31,182 bases of DNA from Zelonia costaricensis (Eukaryota; Euglenozoa; Kinetoplastea; Trypanosomatida; Trypanosomatidae), in the NCBI GenBank assembly GCA_030849075.1, contig JASAOO010003237.1, forward strand, positions 1 to 31,182, in the 5' to 3' direction. The notes under the pieces are model-generated. The model did not search any database. It saw only the letters and a program-made list of their open reading frames with translations, and was not told the origin of the DNA. This document shows positions 23,213 through 30,435 of the stretch, piece after piece; position 1 is the first letter of the stretch; every line of letters begins with the position of its first letter. The position numbers were made by a program, and so were the translations under genes.

Positions 23213-24688
23213 ATGGACTTCTTCAAGCAATTGCGTAAGCGCGAGTCGCATCAAGCGTCGCCCACGACGACGACAGCGGCCGTGAGGAGCGACAGCAGCG
23301 CCAACAACTCACAGGAAGTCGGCGCGCGCTTTGCGGTGGAGTCGCGGGACGGTACTCGCGGCGGCGGCGAGGGCGTCCGCTCGCCTGCTGCTGCTGCTGC
23401 TGCGACGGCGGCGGGAGCGGGGCAGAGCGCAGAGCAGTGCATTGCGCTGATCGACTACGATGCCCTTGGCGAGGACGAGATCAGCTTCCGCGCCGGCGAC
23501 GTCATTCACGTGACCGGCAAAGGCACTGCATCAGGGTACTGGGAGGGCTACGTGGCGATCCCCGCCATCCCGGCGCTGGCCAGCATCGAGTGGGACGACA
23601 CCGAGAAGGACGGAGCGACGTCGTTGCGCCTGCTCTCTGGCGTCACGGGCGGCACCGGGACAACAGAGACCACGGTGGCAGCGTCAGCGCCGCCGCCGTC
23701 GACGTCTGCGACCCCGCAAGCAGCGCCGGCGCGGCAGCCGCAGCGCCAGGCGCCGAGCTGTACACCGGGTCTCTTCCCCAACTGCCTCGTCACTTCGAAT
23801 GTTCGCTTCAAGTACTCGATGGCGGCCGCGCCCTTCCAGAATGTCGCCCTGTGCCTGTACACGTACGAGGCCACCGGGGACAGCGAGATCACGCTCATGG
23901 CTGGCGACGCTCTCACGGCGGTGCGGCCCAGCACGTCGCCTGGCTGGTGGTACGGCGTGAAGAGCCGCGGCCCGGCGTGGACGGCACCCCGCTCTTCTGC
24001 CCCCGCCGCAGCCGTCGAGACCTCGAGCAGCACGCAGCCGAGGGCCGAGGACGGCGCGGAGGAGGAGCACCTCTTCCCCACCAACTTCGTTACGTGCGAC
24101 GTGGTGTTGGTGAACTTCAACTTCACAGGCCGGCAGGTGCACGAGCTGAGCTGCAAGGCGGGCGACATCATCCAAGTGCACCGGCGCTGGAATGACGGGT
24201 GGTGGGAGGGCTCCCTGCGCGGCCGCCGCGGCATCTTCCCAAGCAACTACACAACCCCCAACGTCTCCACCACGGCGCCGCCGCTGTTCTGCCCGCGGTG
24301 CCGCACCATCTTTCCCACGAACCTCTTTCACGCCACCTGCGCCACGTGCACCGCGGAGGAGCGCGTGGAGGACGCCATGACGAGGGCGATGGAGGCCTAC
24401 GTGCGCGGCGAGGCACCCGCGTACGACCTCTTCGCCAACGTGGATGTCGGGGTGCCGCCGGCGCCTGGGACCTCGTCCGCAGACGACGACAAGGACAGCG
24501 ACGCGGAGGCTGATAGCGGCAGCCGAGCCACAACAAGCTCTGTTGGTCGGCAGCCCACTTCTGGCAGCTCCCGCCCACAAGGGCAGCGCTCGCGCCGCAG
24601 CGGGGTACCTGAGGGGACCCGCGTCCCGCTCCTGACAGAGAAGGACCTGGCGGACCTCGCCTCGAACCGTGTGAAGCTGATGGAGTGA
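23213..24688 (+). CDS. Triple-SH3 adaptor-like protein with zinc-ribbon-like motif
   Basis: A 491-residue protein. After a polar, Ala-rich N-terminus come three SH3 domains, modules that bind proline-rich peptides. SH3-1 (about 76-195) has ALIDYDA, GYWEGYV with W110, then an insertion of about 60 residues before the closing GLFPNCLV (186-193). SH3-2 (about 210-295) has ALCLYTYEA, GWWYGV (W245/W246) and an insertion of about 27 residues before LFPTNFV (287-293). SH3-3 (297-350) is compact: VLVNFNF, DGWWEGS (W330/W331), GIFPSNY. Directly after it, C360-x2-C363-x12-C376-x2-C379 looks like a zinc ribbon, and a disordered acidic/Ser-rich tail ends the protein. No catalytic domain or membrane segment is seen, so it reads as a cytosolic adaptor, perhaps in membrane traffic or cytoskeleton; the partner is unknown. 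The start is the first ATG after the predicted acceptor; the open frame upstream permits a longer N-terminus. Confidence 0.88.
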   Translation: MDFFKQLRKRESHQASPTTTTAAVRSDSSANNSQEVGARFAVESRDGTRGGGEGVRSPAAAAAATAAGAGQSAEQCIALIDYDALGEDEISFRAGDVIHVTGKGTASGYWEGYVAIPAIPALASIEWDDTEKDGATSLRLLSGVTGGTGTTETTVAASAPPPSTSATPQAAPARQPQRQAPSCTPGLFPNCLVTSNVRFKYSMAAAPFQNVALCLYTYEATGDSEITLMAGDALTAVRPSTSPGWWYGVKSRGPAWTAPRSSAPAAAVETSSSTQPRAEDGAEEEHLFPTNFVTCDVVLVNFNFTGRQVHELSCKAGDIIQVHRRWNDGWWEGSLRGRRGIFPSNYTTPNVSTTAPPLFCPRCRTIFPTNLFHATCATCTAEERVEDAMTRAMEAYVRGEAPAYDLFANVDVGVPPAPGTSSADDDKDSDAEADSGSRATTSSVGRQPTSGSSRPQGQRSRRSGVPEGTRVPLLTEKDLADLASNRVKLME

Positions 24689-24803
24689 CGCAAAAAAGGC
24701 GACGAGGGAAGTACACGTGCGGCGCGCGCTTCCTGCTGCTTCCAGTTGCACACACACACACAGACACTAGGGCAGCCCTCTCTCTTCCTCTCTCACACCC
24801 CTG

Positions 24804-24970
24804 ATGCACTGCGCGCTTGGGAGGGTGTGGGCACGACCAGGGCATCATCAAGCGATACGCGATGCCGTGGATGGCAGGCGCAACGCGCTCCCCCAAAATT
24901 TAGCGACATGCAGAATGCGTCACGCTGGCGAGATGCTCAGCGGAGTGCCTCCTGCAGAGTGGCCTCCGTC
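24804..24970 (+). mobile_element. Possible SIDER-type retroposon remnant in the SH3 gene 3' UTR
   Basis: A compositionally balanced block in the probable 3' UTR containing phrases such as CTGCGCGCTTGGGAGGGTGT near 24811 and GTGGATGGCAGGCGCAACGC near 24864. These remind me of the repeated SIDER sequences in Leishmania 3' UTRs. I cannot align it here, and no target-site duplication or poly-A end is evident. Treat as a lead only. Confidence 0.3.
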
Positions 24971-25548
24971 TCTCTCTCTCTCCCCGCACAACTCCTGCCG
25001 GCAACCACGGGGCCAGTGCGTGCGTGTGCTTGCGTGCAGGTGTGTGGGCGTATGCCCAACCGGCCATGGTCTCTCTCTCTCTGTCGTCGTTGTCTTGCGA
25101 CCGGAGCGCCATCGCACGAACTTTTTTTTTTCTGTCCACGTTTAGCCACTCCCACCTTGGACCCTCTGGCAAACTCAACCCATCCTCCTCCCCCTTTCTT
25201 TCTTCCCCCCGCAAAGCCCCGCGCTGCAGCTAAGAACGTACAAGCACAGGCGGGCCGCAGTCTTCGAGCCTCCCCCCTTCCCCTCCCGCTTCCCTCGCCC
25301 ACCCTTCACACCGGAGGCCTGCGCACCGCCCTGTTGGCTTCTCCTCGCCCCACCTGTGCGCACTCATTTTCTCTGTGTTGGGCTCCTTGACACCCCACGG
25401 CGGACACATCGTCGGCCACAGCCTGGTGCGGGCCACGTGACACACAAGCTAAAACAAGTAGACACCAGAGGTGAGGGGCGTTGATCATCGCCCTCACCCC
25501 CTTCCCGCACTCCACTCCTGTTCTCCTCTCCGCGCACGCTCTCGTACA

Positions 25549-25550
25549 AG
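25549..25550 (+). other. Predicted spliced-leader acceptor AG for the MINDY-like gene
   Basis: A C/T-rich stretch (about 25488-25546) precedes this AG. The first ATG downstream is the chosen start at 25678, giving a predicted 5' UTR of about 127 nt. Another AG at 25556-25557 is nearly equivalent and selects the same start. Confidence 0.45.
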
Positions 25551-25677
25551 GGCACAGGTGCGCGCCACCTAGACTGACGTTTCACACGTCGCCACCCCCA
25601 CCTCTTCCCCCCTCCTTCCCCGGTCTCCGACTCGGAGGGAGGACACAGCATCGGCCACTTCGACTCTCCGCGACGGT

Positions 25678-27852
25678 ATGCCGCCGAAGAAGGCGAAGGA
25701 CTTGGCCAATGCCCCGGTGCTGACAATGGCGCACGAGGCGCAGGTGCAGCTTCTCTCAGACGCCCTCCTGCGCGAGTACATGCACCGCCGCGGCTTTCTG
25801 GCCACCCTCAAGGCGTTCGACACCGAGCACCCGCGTGACGAGAACACGATCTCCTCCCGCGCCCTCATGTCCGACCTCATGGCCCTCGACGCAAACGAGC
25901 AGCAGCGCATGAAGGGCGAAGGGATTGAGACGATTATGGAGATGCTGTGCAACCTGCGGGTCGAGCGACGGCTGACGACGGAGAGGCTCACGGCGGAGGC
26001 GGAGATGGAGCTGCCCAGGGTGCCGGCCAACTACGACATTCTCAAGGCAAAGCAGATGGAGCGGGAGGCGCGCAAGGCCGGAAAGAAGGGGCAACAGCAC
26101 AAGGAGCAGGAGCAGGACCCGCAGCAGCCCCAGCTCAAGTCGGCCCTGTCGTCCTCCGCTTCCAAGAAGGAAAAGCGCAGCAAACGCGTGCTCTTTGCTG
26201 CCGATGTACCGCGTTCGTCTGACGACGACTCCCAAGGCGACGACGACGATCCAGACGAAGAGGGGGTGCGTGGCCGGGGCGCGTCGGGGCTGCAGCAGCA
26301 GCAGCGCCGCCACCACCACCGTCACCAGCACAGCAACGGCAACAACGGTGTGAAGCCCGAGTCCCAGCCGCGGCGCAACTCCAAACCAACCGGCGCTCGC
26401 GCGTCGGCGGAGGCGGGCATGACGATCGAGGATCTGCTGGGCAGCTCACGCAGCAGCAGCGACGCGAGTGACGCCGAGGAGGAGACGCCGCAGCGCCCCC
26501 GCAGCGGGAGCCAGGCCGGGGCCTCGGCGAAGGAGCCGTCGCCGGCGACGTCGGCTGCGATGCCGGCGTGGATGGAAATGGCGCGGACGCCTGTAAAGGG
26601 CGGCACTGCCGGCGGTGGTACTCCGGCCGAGGACGGCAGCGGCCACACCGGCAGTGCGGACGACGCGAGCGACGACTCAGTGGGGGACGTGGACGTGGAC
26701 CAGCTCGGTGGCGCCGCCGCGTCGGCGGAGCTGCGGGATCAGCTAAGCGCCGTCTTCCAGCTGCTCTGCGGCTTTGAGGGGCACCTCGGCAACAGCTTCC
26801 TTGAGCAAGGCTTCACCTTCGACGAGGGGGCCGACTGCGCGCTGGTGCAGTGGCGCGCCGCGGGCGGCTGCGACGGCGTGCTGGCGCCGATTCAGGCCTT
26901 TGTGGCGGCCTACTACTACGAGCGCGAGGTTTATGTGGCCAAGCCGCAGCGGCAGCGCGACTGCCTTGCGAAGGCGCTCTGCACGGTGCTCGAGCAGGCG
27001 CAGCCGAGCACGGCCAAGATCGTGCTTGTGGACAGCACGTGGAGGGCGGAGCGCGGGGCCACGCGGTACTCGCGCAGTCAGGCGCTGCGGCAGGCCGCCA
27101 AGCCGCGCACGCGGTGCTGGACGAGGTTCGCGAGCTTGCACGACGTCGGCGCGGTGCTGCGTGACACGCTGCTGACGGAGGACCGCTGGATGCAGCCGCG
27201 TGGCAGCGGCGTGATGAGCTTCCTCTTCTCCCTGCTACTCTCCCGCGGCGCGGATGCGCTGGGGCAGGAGCTGGCGGCGCTGCGGAGCACCACGGCTGAT
27301 GGAGCCCGCCCGACCCTACTGCAGCCCAGCACCGGCCGCGCAACGCTCGGGCTCGCCAACCTCGTCCTCACGGGCCGAGCCGTCTTCTTCCACCACAACG
27401 GGGTGCGGAACGGGAGCCAGATCGGGTACAGCGCCTCCCTGCGCTGCGGGCTGCTCTGCGGCGATGCGCACAAGGAGGGCGACCTCGACGCGGCCGGCTC
27501 GTCAGGGGCGCCGCCGTCCTACACGAACGCGACGACGCCGCAGTTCGCGAGCTGGGTGGTGTGGCACAAGGGCCGCTACGCCAACCTGTACATGCCCAAA
27601 GACACGCGGCAGGTCTTCCAGCAGAAGCTGAACCTTGGCGGCAGCGCGTCGGTCGAGCTCGTGTACTGGGACGCGGCGACGGACGAAGACGAGTACGTGC
27701 TGACCGTGACGGTGCGCAGCATCACCCTGGGCCCGGGCGGCGGCGGCGGCTCGCGCAATGCCGCGTCCTTCGTGAACACCGCCATCACTTCGGTCCCGGC
27801 GTGGTCGTCGGCGGTGGTGGACTGGAACGGTGAGGCACCGTTGCGGGACTAG
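25678..27852 (+). CDS. MINDY-3/4-family (DUF4205) protein, probable pseudo-deubiquitinase, with LisH-like N-terminus
   Basis: A 724-residue protein. Residues 25-50 (LLSDALLREYMHRRGFLATL, then KAFDTE) form a LisH-like helix pair, as at the N-terminus of human MINDY4. Residues 115-340 are a charged, Ser/Gln/His-rich linker. Residues 350-720 match the DUF4205 fold of MINDY-3/4, enzymes that cleave Lys48-linked polyubiquitin: QGFTFDE, GGCDGVLAPIQAF (396-408), LANLVLTGRAV (559-569) and SWVVWHKGRYANLY (625-638). The known family forms of the catalytic blocks are GGPC(A/G)V and WVVCSESHFSVLF. Here the catalytic Cys position is Asp399 (a Cys lies one residue earlier, C398), and the catalytic His position is Arg633 (a His lies at 630). 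Loss of activity is therefore likely but not certain. The start is the first ATG after the predicted acceptor and the ORF is intact. It could still bind ubiquitin chains. Confidence 0.82.
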   Translation: MPPKKAKDLANAPVLTMAHEAQVQLLSDALLREYMHRRGFLATLKAFDTEHPRDENTISSRALMSDLMALDANEQQRMKGEGIETIMEMLCNLRVERRLTTERLTAEAEMELPRVPANYDILKAKQMEREARKAGKKGQQHKEQEQDPQQPQLKSALSSSASKKEKRSKRVLFAADVPRSSDDDSQGDDDDPDEEGVRGRGASGLQQQQRRHHHRHQHSNGNNGVKPESQPRRNSKPTGARASAEAGMTIEDLLGSSRSSSDASDAEEETPQRPRSGSQAGASAKEPSPATSAAMPAWMEMARTPVKGGTAGGGTPAEDGSGHTGSADDASDDSVGDVDVDQLGGAAASAELRDQLSAVFQLLCGFEGHLGNSFLEQGFTFDEGADCALVQWRAAGGCDGVLAPIQAFVAAYYYEREVYVAKPQRQRDCLAKALCTVLEQAQPSTAKIVLVDSTWRAERGATRYSRSQALRQAAKPRTRCWTRFASLHDVGAVLRDTLLTEDRWMQPRGSGVMSFLFSLLLSRGADALGQELAALRSTTADGARPTLLQPSTGRATLGLANLVLTGRAVFFHHNGVRNGSQIGYSASLRCGLLCGDAHKEGDLDAAGSSGAPPSYTNATTPQFASWVVWHKGRYANLYMPKDTRQVFQQKLNLGGSASVELVYWDAATDEDEYVLTVTVRSITLGPGGGGGSRNAASFVNTAITSVPAWSSAVVDWNGEAPLRD

Positions 27853-28498
27853 CGACCTCACAGGGCCGCTGCTCCTTTGCGCGTTGATGTTCTCCAACGC
27901 GTGGATCTGCTCACGAGGTCGTGTACCGCCATCGCGCGCTACGCGTGCCGCCCTGTCCGCCTGTCCTTGCCTCGCTTCCCGCGTCTGGAAACCGGAGAAA
28001 AGAAGAATCAAAGAACTCTGAGAGGCGGTGTCACGATGGGCGCCTTGATGACGGGACTGGCCGACATCACGGGCAGTTGTACTCTTCCGCGCGCCGCACC
28101 GTGCGCTTCTCCGCCCCCTGTCTCGGCGCAGTGACATCCTGTGCGTCGATCCCGTCCAACCGCGTACTTGGACTGACAATGAAGGAGACAGGAAAAAAAA
28201 AAAAGCGAGCGCCGCGTGGTGGCTTTTATGCGCTGTTGATGCCCGGCGTCCCGCGGCAGCGGCGGGAGAGCCGTCACACGGCTGCCCCCGCCAACGGTCA
28301 CTTGTGCATGGACTCGACAAGACACGGAGACAGGGCGCAGGGCGCTAAAAGGGCCGCCTTGCTTTCATCTCTGCACCCTACCTCCCACTCTCACACTTTT
28401 CCCATGTGCTTCTCCTCCCCACCCAACCCTCGTCCTTGCGCCATGTCTTGCAACGCGTCAAATGCGCACGCGTGCCTCCGCTCCTCCCTGTCTCGCCT

Positions 28499-28518
28499 CA
28501 CACACACACACACACACA
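28499..28518 (+). repeat. (CA)10 microsatellite
   Basis: Twenty bases of uninterrupted CA dinucleotide in the gene-free right-hand region. Confidence 0.95.
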
Positions 28519-28753
28519 TACGCACGCACAACCACCACGCACGCCTGCTCACCAACACCTCCGCTCCGCCCATCCCGTGCGCAGTCATTTCATGCTCTCC
28601 TCCTCTCTTCCGCCCCATAAACGTCCCACCCACTTCTTTCCATCCCCGCCCCCCCTCCGGCCGTTCCTCATCTCACAGTGCCTTCGTGACACCGACAGCT
28701 CGACGCACGTACTTCGCTGACGTCCTCTGACTTTCTTGCCTCCCCCCTTCTTC

Positions 28754-28755
28754 AG
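28754..28755 (+). other. Acceptor-like AG in the gene-free region
   Basis: The site follows CTTTCTTGCCTCCCCCCTTC then TTCAG, a good polypyrimidine-AG consensus, 45 bases before a purine-rich island. No plausible coding start follows within the usual distance, so it would serve either a non-coding exon or an alternative leader of the gene beyond the window. Confidence 0.35.
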
Positions 28756-30218
28756 CGCGGCTTTCTCTCGGCAACCTACCGGCTTGTGTTTCTTGTGCTC
28801 GAGCCAGACGTGCCCGAAACAGCAGCGACGACGACGAAGTGAGAGAAGAAAGGAAAGACGCCCGCATTGCGTGATTGTTGCGTTTCTCGCCGTGTTGACG
28901 GTTGTGCTACCGCTCCCTCCCTCCCTCCTCCCTCTACTACTCCTCTTCTGTTTGCGTGGAGCGCTGCCTTCGCATCTCTTCTCCGCCTCTCTCACACCCC
29001 CTTTTTCTCCCTTTTTTTGTTTCCGCGTTGGCGAGACTGTCGTGACACATCCGGCGTGCCCTTCTGTGCGCACACCGTCTTACCTGTCTCGTGCTGAGGC
29101 TTGACTACTGCCCCCCTCCCTCCCACCCCCAACCCCCGTCCTCTCCGTCATCCTCAGACCCGCTCCCCCTCTCTATTTCTCTTGATTGCTTCGGTTACTT
29201 GTTGCGTTGCTGTTTCTCTTTCGTCGCCGCGACTGTTTCCCTTCTCTCTTTTTTTCCTTTTCTTCTTTTTCTTCTCTCTCACCCTTTCTCCCGGCACGGG
29301 CAATTCTTGCCGGCCTGTTTGCGCGCGCCGTCGTGTTCCAGCACCCTCCCGACACCCTTCGGTTCCTCTCTGCTCTGCTGCTTATTGCTGTTGCTGACGC
29401 GGACGCGTGCGAGCCCGCGCGTGCCACCACCGTTCTCTCCTTGTTTGTTCTTCTTCCTGACCACTCGCGTTTCCCCACTGCACTTTACCTTCACCCCCCA
29501 CGCTCGTCTTTGCTACGTCTTCGTCCTCTCGTGTCTCCCTCCCTCCGTCCCCTCCTCTCCTCGCCTCCCACCCTTCATCTTATTATTTCCTTCTGCCCAG
29601 CCCGCTCCCCGTGCGGCGGCTCTCGCAGACCCACACCTGAAAACGGCTCGAAGAGGAACCGAACACGACGCAGTACAATAACGTGCACGACAAGCAAGAC
29701 AGCCTGAGTGCCACCGCCACGGGCTTCGCGCCTTTCCTCTCCCCCGTCAGAGCCATCTTCGTTTTTTTCTTTCGACGTTCTCTGCGGTACTTCGGCGTTT
29801 GTGTGTGTGTTTACATGTGTGCGTGCGTGCGTAGCGACGCGTACCTGCTTCCCTCTCCTTTCCTCCACCCTTCCTCCCTCTTTCGATAGGCACTGCACCC
29901 GCGGTGTCCGGTGTTCTTACGGTTCGGCCTCCTATACAGCACCTCTCTCCTTCTTGTCTCCCCCTCCTCTCTCGCACCTTGCGCCGTCTGCACGCCTGCC
30001 GTGACCTCGTCCATCGTCAGCCAACACCATCAATACAGCCCCCCTTTCCCCCCTTCCTGCCAGGTGTACCAGCTCCCGTGCCCACCCAGTTTTTCTTGCC
30101 CTTTCTGCTTTCTCTATTGCCGCCCCTCGTCGCCGTGTCACCCCCTCTCCCCATCTCTCTCCCCCGCTTGTTGTGCTTGTGTGAGTGCCCATTTTCCTCT
30201 TCCTCTTTTTCCCCTTGT

Positions 30219-30220
30219 AG
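30219..30220 (+). other. Strong acceptor-like AG in the gene-free region
   Basis: CTCTTTTTCCCCTTGTAG ends at 30220, among the best pyrimidine-tract plus AG sites in the window. No convincing ORF follows before the window edge, so the 5' UTR of any mRNA using it would exceed about 960 nt. Confidence 0.4.
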
Positions 30221-30390
30221 AGCGACCCTTGTCCGTTCCGTCCCTGCGAATTCGAGTTGGAGCGTGGTGAACTTCTCTCGTCTTGCACTGCTCCTCTCCT
30301 CTCACGTCTTTTTTTTTGTGCTTGACACCACCGTCCCACAACGCCGCGTCTCCCCCCCCTCCCCCCCACACACACCGCCGTTCAACTTCT

Positions 30391-30392
30391 AG
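30391..30392 (+). other. Acceptor-like AG directly before the hairpin island
   Basis: A C-rich tract (about 30350-30366) and TTCAACTTCTAG precede this site. The purine-rich island with the hairpin starts immediately after it, so the hairpin would lie at the extreme 5' end of an mRNA spliced here. Confidence 0.35.
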
Positions 30393-30396
30393 GAAA

Positions 30397-30435
30397 AGCA
30401 AAACGCCCGAAGGAAGCTTCGCCTTGGGCGTTGCT
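30397..30435 (+). other. Imperfect inverted repeat able to form a 14-bp RNA hairpin
   Basis: Left arm AGCA (30397-30400), ACGCCC (30403-30408) and AAGG (30410-30413) pairs with right arm CCTT (30422-30425), GGGCGT (30426-30431) and TGCT (30432-30435). The left arm has a two-base bulge (30401-30402) and a one-base bulge (30409). The loop is eight bases. An alternative inner stem, CGAAG (30408-30412) with CTTCG (30417-30421), is mutually exclusive with part of it. It sits in a purine-rich island of otherwise C/T-rich sequence. Confidence 0.6.

Larger units (their letters stand above)
24689..25677 (+). other. Intergenic region between the SH3 gene and the MINDY-like gene
   Basis: About 1.0 kb, no convincing gene. 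Its left part (about 24804-24970) is less pyrimidine-biased and may be a degenerate retroposon. The right part (25140-25640) is mostly C/T-rich spacer with T9-T10 near 25122-25131 and the predicted acceptor for the next gene. CT repeats occur near 24970-24982 and 25070-25082. Confidence 0.65.

Noticed and set aside
27921..28730. Open frame of 269 codons on the + strand after the MINDY-like gene
   Set aside because: It does not begin at an ATG after an acceptor-like site, it passes through a CA microsatellite as a Thr/His run, and it contains no domain-like sequence.
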